The translations under genes and the position numbers were made by a program. A DNA stretch of 20,566 nucleotides from Baffinella frigidus (lineage: Eukaryota; Cryptophyceae; Cryptomonadales; Baffinellaceae), in contig MU646518.1 of NCBI GenBank assembly GCA_026770585.1, positions 166,275 to 186,840 on the forward strand, written 5' to 3'. Below, piece after piece: positions 7,445 to 14,639 of this stretch. The notes below the pieces were generated by a model. That model saw nothing but the letters and a program-made list of their open reading frames with translations, searched no databases and had not been told where the DNA came from. Position 1 is the first letter of the stretch; each line of letters starts with the position of its first letter.

Positions 7445-7570
7445 CCACGCCAGAGGGCTCGAAACATCCACCTGTGACATCTTTCAGGGGAAATCCCCGG
7501 AATACTTAAGTTAACAGCGCCAGATCTGGCGTGGATAAGGCGTCGGTTTCCCTCGAGCCCTCTGGCGTGG
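7445..7570. mobile_element. TIR element family C, copy 3
   Basis: CCACGCCAGAGGGCTCGA and TCGAGCCCTCTGGCGTGG form exact 18-bp TIRs. A further internal palindrome, CGCCAGATCTGGCG, lies at about 7528-7542. The interior is unrelated to the other copies, so only the ends define the family. Confidence 0.75.
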
Positions 7571-7632
7571 GAAGTTGCACGGGCTCGCCCCGCTTGCACC
7601 ATGTCCTCGAAGGACTCGATGCTGGCAAATTC

Positions 7633-7808
7633 ATAGTGACGCAACCCAGGGTGAGTTTTGTAAAGCAACTCGTTCTGGTACAAATTATGAAACGAGACCT
7701 CGTTTAAAAAGGACTTGATTTTCTTTTTTAGTTTTAAGTGATCTTTGTTTTATAATTTGTACCAAGAACGAGTTGCTTTACAAAACTCACCCTGGGTTGC
7801 GTCACTAT
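7633..7808. mobile_element. Fold-back hairpin element
   Basis: Arms of about 56 bp with one indel: ATAGTGACGCAACCCAGGGT at 7633 and its complement ending at 7808. The loop is AT-rich. Part of the minus frame at 7683-7339 falls in it and is not a gene. Confidence 0.85.
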
Positions 7809-7965
7809 TAAAATGCCGGTCACATCACCATCCTTGGGTGTTCCTCAAAAAAAGGAAGAAAAGAAAACGAGCCGCAAGCTCACAAGGGCCGCTGCACCAC
7901 GCTCTTTGTCAGTCGGCATTTTTTTAACCGACGCACGCTGTGACACGGCCTGTTATGAACACATG

Positions 7966-8068
7966 TATCCCTTAAGTGCCGAGTATGATCATACTCCCTA
8001 CAGTAGGGCCCTAGGACCTGCCTAGGGCGAGTTAGGGCGAATATTCGCCCGTCCGCCACTTCAAGGAT
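7966..8068 (+). mobile_element. TIR element family H, copy
   Basis: TATCCCTTAAGTGCC start and GCCACTTCAAGGATG end, with the family core CCTACAGTAGGGCCCTAGGA and CCTGCCTAGG. About 100 bp, non-coding. Confidence 0.7.
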
Positions 8069-8148
8069 GGGTTGATAACTTAATTCTAGATGCTGACGTG
8101 TGTCCGGTTAGTCCATTTTCTAATGGATCTGAAGGCCCCCCCGTCCAC

Positions 8149-8322
8149 ACGAGGCTATCCATGCGAACAGAATAAAAGAACATTTTAAAATTTGTGGGGA
8201 AATAATCACGTTTCCGTACGGATGTCCGTACGGAAACGTGATCGAATACTGACTTTTGGCGTGTTTCCTGGGCAATAATCCAATAATTAACTTATGAATC
8301 CGTTCGCATGGATAGCCTCGTG
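8149..8322 (+). mobile_element. TIR element family G, copy 1
   Basis: TIR GAGGCTATCCATGCGAACAG at both ends, with a perfect central hairpin (ATCACGTTTCCGTACGGA arms). The inverted copy is at 9377-9548. A part (CTGACTTTTGGCGTGTTTC and AATCCAATAATTA) recurs alone at 13270-13315. Confidence 0.85.
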
Positions 8323-8339
8323 TGGGATGCTGAAGCGTG

Positions 8340-8416
8340 TTTGACGGCCAAGAGGTGCTAGGCAGGTCCTGGGGCCCTACCGCAGGGCGTATGGGCCTAC
8401 TGGTCCCGTAAGGGAT
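8340..8416 (+). mobile_element. Family H fragment
   Basis: GACGGCCAAGAGGTGCTAGG, GCAGGTCCTGGGGCCCTACC and GGTCCCGTAAGGGATA correspond to one side of family H. Confidence 0.6.
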
Positions 8417-8423
8417 AGCTTCA

Positions 8424-8523
8424 TCACTTAATTCTTGATGCTGTCAAATGCTCATGGCTTTTCTGCAGAACCAGTTCCGGTGTCCGCCTATGTTGGGAGC
8501 TCGAAGAACCTAAAGGACCTAAA
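8424..8523 (+). mobile_element. Repeat family J, copy 1
   Basis: TCCGGTGTCCGCCTATGTTG then AACCTAAAGGACCTAAAGG. The inverted copy is at 9600-9696. Shorter relatives occur at 9945-10015 and 11337-11410. It lies directly before the TTTTCTCGGCAG acceptor of the proposed exon 3. Confidence 0.65.
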
Positions 8524-8550
8524 GGAAGCGGTCCTCGGTTTTCTCGGCAG

Positions 8551-8591
8551 GGGGCTACCCCCGCTCGACGTTCGAGGCGCGCCAGCGGAGG
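8551..8591 (+). CDS. Repeat-protein gene, proposed exon 3 (41 nt)
   Basis: Follows TTTTCTCGGCAG. Joined to the spare base of exon 2, it reads GGYPRSTFEARQRR, matching GGYPRTTFEARRSR of the first repeat unit in exon 1 at the same register. It ends at a codon boundary before GTGTACCG, a possible donor. The next segment of the unit (MMALTEDG in exon 1) was not found downstream, so the gene's 3' part is unresolved. Immediately downstream a family H element sits between two copies of an 8-bp repeat. A degenerate non-functional duplicate is the main alternative. Confidence 0.55.
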
Positions 8592-8604
8592 GTGTACCGT
8601 ACAG

Positions 8605-8709
8605 TATCCCTTAAGTGGCCAGCCGGTCAAAATTGACCCGCAAGAGGTCCTAGGCAGGTCCTAGGTCCCTATGGTAGGGCGTATGCGCCTACTGGCCACT
8701 TAAGGGGTA
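8605..8709 (+). mobile_element. TIR element family H with 8-bp target duplication
   Basis: TIRs TATCCCTTAAGTGGCCA and TGGCCACTTAAGGGGTA. CCGTACAG occurs directly on both sides (8597-8604 and 8710-8717), the best target-site duplication in the window. The core has the TAGGCAGGTCCTAGGTCCC and ATGGTAGGGCG typical of family H. An 8-bp duplication is common to hAT and some other cut-and-paste superfamilies; no transposase is visible. Confidence 0.8.
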
Positions 8710-8711
8710 CC

Positions 8712-8850
8712 GTACAGAGTCAGCACCTCCACGTTCACGTCGCTGCGCAGTGGTGTGCTAGGGGGAGGGGGGTGGGGGCGGCTGTGTGATGTCAATAGTA
8801 AGAGCTGTACGGTATTCTGACGCGTACAGTGTCAGCAACTCCACGGTCAA
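8712..8850 (+). other. Two related segments, possible degenerate exons
   Basis: GTACAG.GTCAGCA.CTCCACG occurs at 8712 and again at 8824, each with an AG just before a potentially coding stretch (VSTSTFTSLRSG and VSNSTVKSRRARLE). Both lie between the end of exon 3 and the first family I element. They could be further small exons of the repeat-protein gene. No similarity to the known repeat unit supports this, so it is a weak suggestion. Confidence 0.25.
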
Positions 8851-8888
8851 GAGCCGGAGAGCACGTCTCGAGGCGGGCTCGTCCTGGG

Positions 8889-9012
8889 CTACAGGGGTAC
8901 CTCGCTCATAACAAACTGCCCCCCCCCTAGGGACCACCGTAGGGCTCTAGGCATAGGCCTGCTGTAGGGTCCTAGGGGGGGGCTGTTTCTTATGAGCGAG
9001 GTACCCCTGTAG
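8889..9012. mobile_element. TIR element family I, copy 1
   Basis: CTACAGGGGTACCTCGCTCA at the left and TGAGCGAGGTACCCCTGTAG at the right are exact complements. The interior is a CCTAGG-rich palindrome (GGGCTCTAGGCATAGGCC). No target duplication is obvious. Confidence 0.85.
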
Positions 9013-9053
9013 AAGAAAATCTCGCGGCCGCAGCGGGGGTCGTCCAGCAAGGG

Positions 9054-9163
9054 CTACAGGGGTACCTAGCTCATAAGAAACCGCCCACCCCCTAGGACCC
9101 TAGGGATAGCCTACTGTAGGGTCCTAGGCGGATGCGGTTTCTTATGAGCGAGGTACCCCTGTA
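9054..9163. mobile_element. TIR element family I, copy 2
   Basis: CTACAGGGGTACCTAGCTCA start and TGAGCGAGGTACCCCTGTAC end, with inner arms AAGAAACCGC/GCGGTTTCTT. It is followed without spacer by copy 3. Confidence 0.85.
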
Positions 9164-9340
9164 CATCGCTCATAAGAAACCGCTTCCCCCCAAGGACCCT
9201 ACAGTAGGGCCATGCCTAGGGCCCTATGGTAGTCCTGGTGTGTGGGGGGGGGGTCCTTGTGAGCGAGGTACAGGGGTACCTCGCTCACAAGAAACCGCCT
9301 CCACCCTAGGACCACCAGAGGACCCCCACCATAGCGCGCA
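9162..9340. mobile_element. Family I, copies 3 and 4 (partial, tandem)
   Basis: Copy 3 runs from TACATCGCTCATAAGAAACC to GTGAGCGAGGTACAGGGG; copy 4 shares that boundary, starting ACAGGGGTACCTCGCTCACA, and is cut off at about 9340. The tandem arrangement means adjacent ends overlap. The plus open frame through here is an artefact. Confidence 0.75.
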
Positions 9341-9376
9341 CTTCCTGCAGAAAAGGCCATGCTTCCTGCGGAGGAG

Positions 9377-9548
9377 CGAGGCTATCCATGCGAACAGATT
9401 CATAAGTTAATTACTGGATTATTGCCCAGGAAACACGCCAAAAGTCAGCATTTGATCACGTTTCCGTACGGACATCCGTACGGAAACGTGATCATTTCCC
9501 CACAATTTTAAAAATGTTCTTTTATTCTGTTCGCATGGATAGCCTCGT
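9377..9548 (-). mobile_element. TIR element family G, copy 2
   Basis: Inverted copy of 8149-8322, nearly identical in the arms and central hairpin. GGAGGAGCGAGGCT-like sequence occurs on both sides (9370 and 9553). Confidence 0.85.
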
Positions 9549-9599
9549 GTGGGGAGGAGCGAGGCTGCCCCGCGGACGAGCAAGGTCACCACGCCGAAT

Positions 9600-9696
9600 C
9601 TTAATTAGTCCTTTAGGTCCTTAAGGTTCTTCGAGCTCCCAACATAGGCGGACACCGGAACTTATCCTGCAGAAAGGCCATGCTATTAGTCAACCA
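9600..9696 (-). mobile_element. Repeat family J, copy 2
   Basis: CCTTTAGGTCCTTAAGGTTC, CCCAACATAGGCGGACACCG, inverted relative of 8424-8523. It is followed by TTAGTCAACCATCGGGGCTC and one copy of the 22-bp unit that is amplified at 10753. From 9700 to 10340 I see no supported gene: it holds homopolymer runs (poly-C at 9860, poly-G at 9926), a J fragment at 9945-10015, and a small direct repeat (CATAATAAACAGACAG at 10130 and 10151). Confidence 0.6.
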
Positions 9697-10343
9697 TCGG
9701 GGCTCATCACCTGTCCGACCGAGGCTCACAATCTTCGACAGGGCAGGCGACTTAGAGCAAGGGGGTGGTTTGAACCTATGCTTAAGAGACGCAAGACCTT
9801 CGCCCCGCCTCCCCCAAGATCTAGCTCTGTCCCACTTTGATTTGCTCCTCATCAATTCGCCCCCCCCCCCATTTCACATGTGAATTTCCTGGGGGGGCCA
9901 CAAAATTCACCTTGGGAATTGGGGGGGGGGGGGCGAGCTCCTCGCTCCTTTAGGTCCTTGAGGTTTTAAATGCTCCCAACATAGCCCAACGACACGCCTT
10001 TCCGTAGCAGATTCCTCGAGGAATCTCTGGGCTCAACATCGCTGTTTAGCTGCAGCGTGAGCAAACGCAATACCGCAGTTGCACCTTGCACCCGGTTCTT
10101 CCCCTCCCCCAATTAACAAACCGCCTTTCCCATAATAAACAGACAGCCTTATCCATAATAAACAGACAGTATTTCCGTTTCACCCGAGCCCAAGCTGCTA
10201 CATGTAACCTAAGGAGGTTTTGGTCGGTCTGGCACTGTTGATACATTGACGCCGTGAGGCGGGCGCTCTCTTCGGTAGAGGCTCACAGCTCCCTGACTAC
10301 AGGGATATGCCTAGGAATATAGGAATTGGAAGCATTACAGGGC

Positions 10344-10612
10344 TGCCTCGCTCACAAGCCGGCGCAACCTTATGGAGCTTATGGAGCTTTAATGAACGTC
10401 ATACAGCAGCACACACGTTCCCACGTCTTGGTAGACCGAAACGTCGTGGTGAATATGGCCGCGGGGGCTGGTCCTGGAGCTATAGCAGGTTTCGACGCAG
10501 AGAATTCTGACGACCCTTACTTGGCAAACCCCCTAGGGCTTCTTCCCAGGGCCCGATGGCGGTCTTAAGAGGGGGGGGGGGGGCTTCCTTCTTAGCGAGA
10601 TACCGCTGTACT
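10344..10612 (+). mobile_element. Family I-like element with possible captured coding segment
   Basis: Left end TACAGGGCTGCCTCGCTCAC and right end TTAGCGAGATACCGCTGTA are diverged family I TIRs. Unlike other copies, the interior (10366-10550) is not CCTAGG-rich and contains an open frame from 10326 that reads NVIQQHTRSHVLVDRNVVV and AAGAGPGAIAGFDAENSDD. The frame has protein-like composition but no family I recognise. It could be a captured gene fragment or chance. Confidence 0.4.
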
Positions 10613-10752
10613 AGCGATGGAAGACGTCAACCATCTCTAGCGTGCTCCTGTGCTCCTGGTAATAAGCCTACTGTAGGCCCCTAGGGTGGTACGTGTCCTT
10701 CTTCGCGAGGTCCTCTGCGGAGACCAAAGATACCGTTCATTAGTCAACCACC

Positions 10753-10891
10753 GAGGCTCGTCACCTGTCCGACCGAGGCTCGTCACCTGTCTGACCGAGG
10801 CTCGTCACCTGTCCGACCGAGGCTCGTCACCTGTCCGACCGAGGCTCGTCACCTGTCCGACCGAGGCTCGTCACCTGTCCGATCGAGGCTC
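10753..10891 (+). repeat. 22-bp minisatellite, six units
   Basis: Unit GAGGCTCGTCACCTGTCCGA plus CC, starting at 10753, 10775, 10797, 10819, 10841 and 10863, and a partial unit at 10885. A single unit with the same left flank (TTAGTCAACCA) is at about 9687-9730. No spacers separate the units, so it is not CRISPR-like. Because 22 is not a multiple of three, the translated frame rotates. Confidence 0.9.
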
Positions 10892-11336
10892 ACAGGAGGA
10901 CACCGCCGGTTGGATTGGTAGGCGATGTTGAGTATATAATAAAAAGCTCCAAGCATCACCATCATCGTTAGGGCCCTTTTTTTTGGAGTAGGGTTTCGGG
11001 TTTAGGGTTTAGGGTTTAGGGTTTAGAGTTTCGGGTTTAGGGTTTTAAGGTTTCGGGTTCAGGGTTTAGGGTTCAAGGTTTAGGGTGTCGGGTTTAGGGT
11101 TTGGGGGTTCGGGGTTCGGGGTTAGGGGTTAGGGGTTAGGGTTGAGGGTTTAGGATGCAGGGTTTGGGGTTTGGGGTTTGGGGTTTAGGGTTTAGGGTGT
11201 AAAGGGTAGGGTATGGGGTTTAGGGTTTAAGGTTCAGGGTTTGTAGTGTGGGGTGTATGGTTTAGTTTTTATCCCCTCTTCACGAGCCTCTGCACTGGAG
11301 AGCGAAACGCGATCCGAGAGCAAAAATGCTTTCTCT

Positions 11337-11410
11337 GCAGATCCCTTCTACGGAACGGCGTGTCGTTGGCGTATGTTGGGAGAAATTAAAACCTAAAGGA
11401 CCTAAAGGGT
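11337..11410 (+). mobile_element. Repeat family J, fragment inside telomere-like array
   Basis: CTACGGAACGGCGTGTCGTT then GTATGTTGGGAG and AACCTAAAGGACCTAAAGGG, inverted relative of 9945-10015. Confidence 0.6.
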
Positions 11411-11926
11411 TGAGGTTTTAGGGTTGAGGGTTGAGGGTTGAGGGCTTAAGGTTTAGGTTTGAGGGTTTTGGGGTTTAGGGTTCAGGGTTTAGGGTTCGGG
11501 GTTCAATGTGGTTTAGGATTTAGGTTTTGGGGTTTAGGGTTTTGGGGTTAGGTGTTAGGGTTTGGGTGTTAGGTGTTAGGGTTTGGGGTTTGGGGTTTAG
11601 GGTTTAGGATTTAGGGTTGAGGGTTGAGGGTTTAGGGCTTATGGTTTAGGGATTGAGGGTTTAGGTGCTAGTTGTTAGGTGCTAGGGGTTTGGGGGTTAG
11701 GGTTTAGGTTTTAGGTTTCAGGTGTCAGGTGCTGGGGGTTAGGGGTGGGGTGTTAGGATTTAGGTTTGAGGGTGTAGGGTTTAGGATTTAGGGTTAAGTG
11801 TTTGGTGTTTGGGGTTTAGGGTTCAGAGTTCAGAGTTAAGGGTTTAGTTTTTAGTTTTTAGGGGTTCGCAGATCACCACCTGAAACCGGACCAGTTTCAG
11901 TTTAACTTGACGTTTCACAAATGGAA

Positions 11927-11996
11927 TTAGATTCACAAATGGAATTAGATTCACAAATGGAATTAGATTGTTACACAAATGGAATTAGATTGAGGA
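11927..11996 (+). repeat. Short tandem repeat inside telomere-like array
   Basis: Four copies of CACAAATGGAATTAGATT, the last one separated by GTTA. The flanking sequence 11866-12013 is unrelated to telomere repeats. Confidence 0.85.
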
Positions 11997-13269
11997 GCCC
12001 AAAATTTAATGGGTTCCAGTTTTCAGGGTTTAGGGTTTAGGATTAGGGGTTTAGGGTTTAGGCTTAGGGTTGAGGGTTGAGAGTTTAGGGTTTCGGGTTT
12101 CGGGTTTCGGGTTTAGGGTGCATGGTGCAGGGTGCAGGGTTTAGAGGTTAGGGTTTAGGGTTTAGGGTTTAGGGTTCAGGGTTCAGGATGAACGGTGAAG
12201 GGTTTGGGGTTTGGGGTTTGGGGTTTGGGGTTTGGGGGTTGGGGTTTACGTTTACGTTCTATGGTTCAGGTTGTAGGAGGTAGGGTGTAGGATTTAGGGT
12301 TTAGGGTTTAGGGTTTGTAGTGTAGTGTTTAGGGCTTAGGGTTTGGGGGTTGGGGTTTAGGGTTTAGGATTTAGGGTTTAGGGTTTAGGGTTTAGGGTTT
12401 AGGGTTTAGGGTTTAGGGTTTAGGGTTTAGGGTTTAGGGTTTAGGGTTAAGGGCTAAGGGTTTAGGGTTTAGGATTTAGGGTTTAGGGTTTAGGGTTTAG
12501 GGTTTAGAGTTGAGGTTTTATGGTTTAGGGCTTAGGGTTCAGTTTATCACAGTTGTTAGGGTTCAGGGTCTTAGTGGTCAGGGTTTCGTGTTCAGGGTTC
12601 AGGGTATAGGGTTTAGGGTTTAGGGTTCAGGTTTCAGGGTTTAGGGTTTAGGGTCTAGGGTTTAGGGCTCAGGGTTCAGGGTTCAGGGTTGAGGGTTTAG
12701 GGTTTAGGGTTTGGGTTTAGGGTTTAGGGCTTAGGGTTGAGGGTTTAGGGTTTAGGTTTTGGGGTTCAGGTTTCTGTCTTTAGTGTGTAGGATTTAGGGT
12801 TCAGGGTTCAGGGTTTAGGGTTTAGGGTTCAGGGTTTAGGGTTTAGGGTTTGGGTTTAGGGTTTAGGGTTTAGGATTTTGGGGTTAGATGTTGGAGGTTA
12901 AAGGTTAGGATGTAAGGCTTAGGGTTTAGGGTTTAGGGTTTAGGGTTTAGGGTTTAGGGTTTAGGGTTTAGGGTTTAGGGTTTAGGGTTTAGGGTTCAGA
13001 GTTCAGGTGTCCGGTGTTAGGAGTTATGGGTTTAGGGGTTAGGGTCAATGTTTTAGGGTTCAAGGTTCAGGGTTTAGTCTTTAGGTTTTGGGGTACAGGT
13101 TAAACCTGAACCTCAAAACCTCAACCCCAAAACCCTAAACCCTAAACCTGCCAGCTTCAGGGTTGAGGGTTGAGGGTTCAGAGGCTATACGTGAGCAGGA
13201 CCAGAGGTCATGCGCACCACTCGGTAGGCTACGGGGCACGTCCGTCCCCGGAAATCAGGGCAGGTCAAA

Positions 13270-13320
13270 TTGCTGACTTTTGGCGTGTTTCTTGAGCAAG
13301 AATCCAATAATTATCTCAAG
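13270..13320. mobile_element. Family G remnant
   Basis: CTGACTTTTGGCGTGTTTC and AATCCAATAATTA match the interior of family G (8256-8300). The rest of the element is absent. The 13190-13495 region otherwise shows no supported gene. Confidence 0.5.
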
Positions 13321-13495
13321 CACGGTTCCTCGTAGTTTTCCGAGTGGTACAAGGTGGGTACGAAGAGTGGGGGCTCGCACGTGGGCCGTTTCGCTCTTTA
13401 CTGATTACACCAGCAAGTGCCGCACCCCTGTTGGGCGCGGACAAGTGCCCCCCCTCACAAAAACATGCAGCTGTCCACCAACCTCCCAGGTTGGA

Positions 13496-13610
13496 CCAAA
13501 TCATCGATTTTAGACTTGAGATTTGCCCTTGCAGAGACCCCAGATCTGGGGTCTCTGCAAGGGCAAATCGAGGGTGAATCTGCAATCTAAAACCGACGAT
13601 TTGATCCAAC
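13496..13610. mobile_element. Hairpin element with perfect 48-bp palindromic core
   Basis: ACCAAATCATCGATTTTAGA on the left and AAAACCGACGATTTGATCC on the right form outer arms. The core 13521-13568 (ATTTGCCCTTGCAGAGACCC then its exact complement, AGATCT central) is a perfect palindrome. Confidence 0.85.
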
Positions 13611-13679
13611 TGTGAGGGTTGGTGGTTCCTTGGGCCGGTTGAGCCTCTACGCATCCCGGAGCAGAGCGACTCAAGTCTC

Positions 13680-14369
13680 TCAGCCAGAAGGGCACGCGCT
13701 CGCCGAGCGTTGGGCCGTGGAGCGCAGGTGCGACGCGGGGCTCGCGCTGGGAGGAGAGGGCGAGCTGGAGGAGGAATCGCTCGAGTAGTCGTCTTTCGGG
13801 GTGTTCACGTCGTACTCGCAGTCGTCGTCAAGGAGGAACGAGCTGGTGAGCTTTGCCTCGAGCGAGCTGACGCTGGGGGCGCGCTGGGCGTGGCGGCGCG
13901 CGAGGAGCTCGTCGTGAGACATGCTGGGAGGAGCAGTGGTCAGCACGAAGGAGGAATCGCTCGAGGTGTCGTCTTTCGGGGCACAGTCCGCGGGGAGGAA
14001 CGAGCTGGTGAGCTTTGCCTCGAGCGAGCTGACGCGGGGGGCGCGCTGGGCGTGGCGGCTCGCGAGGAGCTCGTCGTGCCACGCGGGAGGATGATGCAGC
14101 CCGAAACGATACTCTGCGGAGACCTCTTGGACGGCCCTCATGAAGTCGGCGGAGATGAGCATCGGGTTGTGCGAGGGTGCGGTCATTGGAAGAGCGCAGG
14201 CGAAGGACTCGTCGTGAGCGGGCTTGGACGCGGAGGGCGACTTGATGAGGACGGGGGAGGGGGCTTGAGGAGCGTGTGGAGTCTGGCTTCTTGTTCTTGA
14301 GGAGAACGGGCTTGTCTTTTGGGTTGTTCTTATGGAAATTTCTTTCCCTTTTTTTTTGCAACTCATCAA
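13680..14369 (-). CDS. Ser-rich HDELLARRHAQR-repeat protein, copy 1 (possibly frameshifted)
   Basis: Unrecognised protein. It contains MLISADF, then two copies of a module: HDELLASRHAQRAPRVSSLE and HDELLARRHAQRAPSVSSLE, each followed by AKLTSSFL, an acidic KDD(T/Y)SSDSS stretch and a Ser/Pro-rich tail. The frame opens with ATG at 14369. In another frame an ATG at 14388 gives MDAAQVIDELQKK, followed by KDKPVLLKNKK, which aligns with the start of the other family copies. Comparison with copy 2 shows one extra base around AAGAACAAGAAGCC, after which homology moves into the listed frame. The gene may thus begin at 14388 and carry a frameshift, a sequencing error, or a short intron. The homologue on the opposite strand is at 17828-18626. 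The long plus-strand frame here is a shadow. Confidence 0.5.
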   Translation of the reverse strand: MMSCKKKGKEISIRTTQKTSPFSSRTRSQTPHAPQAPSPVLIKSPSASKPAHDESFACALPMTAPSHNPMLISADFMRAVQEVSAEYRFGLHHPPAWHDELLASRHAQRAPRVSSLEAKLTSSFLPADCAPKDDTSSDSSFVLTTAPPSMSHDELLARRHAQRAPSVSSLEAKLTSSFLLDDDCEYDVNTPKDDYSSDSSSSSPSPPSASPASHLRSTAQRSASACPSG

Positions 14370-14388
14370 TCACCTGGGCAGCGTCCAT
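14370..14388 (-). other. Alternative start segment of copy 1
   Basis: ATGGACGCTGCCCAGG on the minus strand corresponds to ATGGACGCTGACCTG at 15213 and 17828. Conservation of this ATG in three copies favours it as the ancestral start. Confidence 0.4.
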
Positions 14389-14583
14389 TTTACATTTTGT
14401 GATGCACTTTACCACAGACGATTGTGTAGTAAATTTCACTGGGAAATTCTCCCGGTCGTCATGAACCCGCTCCATGGGTCAGATTTTTGTCAGCAAGAGG
14501 GGGGGGGGGGAGGGAGGTAAATTTTCATTGGTCGTGGTGTAGTAAATTTCACAGGAAATTCGAGGACATTTGGGAAAGCACCT

Positions 14584-14628
14584 ACGATGTACATGATTCA
14601 GCTCGTACAGCTGAATCATGTACATCGT
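14584..14628. repeat. Perfect 20-bp-arm hairpin
   Basis: ACGATGTACATGATTCAGCT, CGTAC loop, then the exact complement. It lies just upstream of the conserved CTTATGAAGAA block of family copy 3. Confidence 0.85.
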
Positions 14629-14639
14629 CGACTCGTCGT

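Larger units (their letters stand above)
7067..8550 (+). other. Proposed intron 2 of the repeat-protein gene
   Basis: Bounded by GTGGAA and TTTTCTCGGCAG. The 1484 bp consist almost entirely of hairpin and TIR elements (7103-7237, 7445-7570, 7633-7808, 7966-8068, 8149-8322, 8340-8416, 8424-8523). No separate gene was found in it. Confidence 0.5.
10983..13190 (+). repeat. Degenerate interstitial telomere-like array (TTTAGGG)
   Basis: Roughly 2.2 kb of TTTAGGG-type repeats with many variants (TTCAGGG, TTTGGGG, TTGAGGG, TTTCGGG). Uninterrupted blocks of about ten units lie at 12372-12445 and 12911-12992. Non-telomeric inserts occur at about 11265-11410 (contains a family J piece) and 11866-12013. 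Around 13105-13150 the strand reverses to CCCTAAACCCTAAACC and then reverts to GGTTGAGGG. No genes are visible within. Confidence 0.9.

Noticed and set aside
10000-10340. Possible tRNA or small RNA gene
   Set aside because: I looked for cloverleaf arms and a TTCRA-type T loop and found no consistent set here or elsewhere in the window.
10753-10891. CRISPR-like repeat array
   Set aside because: Units are contiguous with no unique spacers and the genome is eukaryotic; it is a minisatellite.
13710-14300. 196-codon plus-strand open frame
   Set aside because: Shadow of the minus-strand HDE-repeat gene; the minus frame has the repeat structure shared with the copy at 18045.
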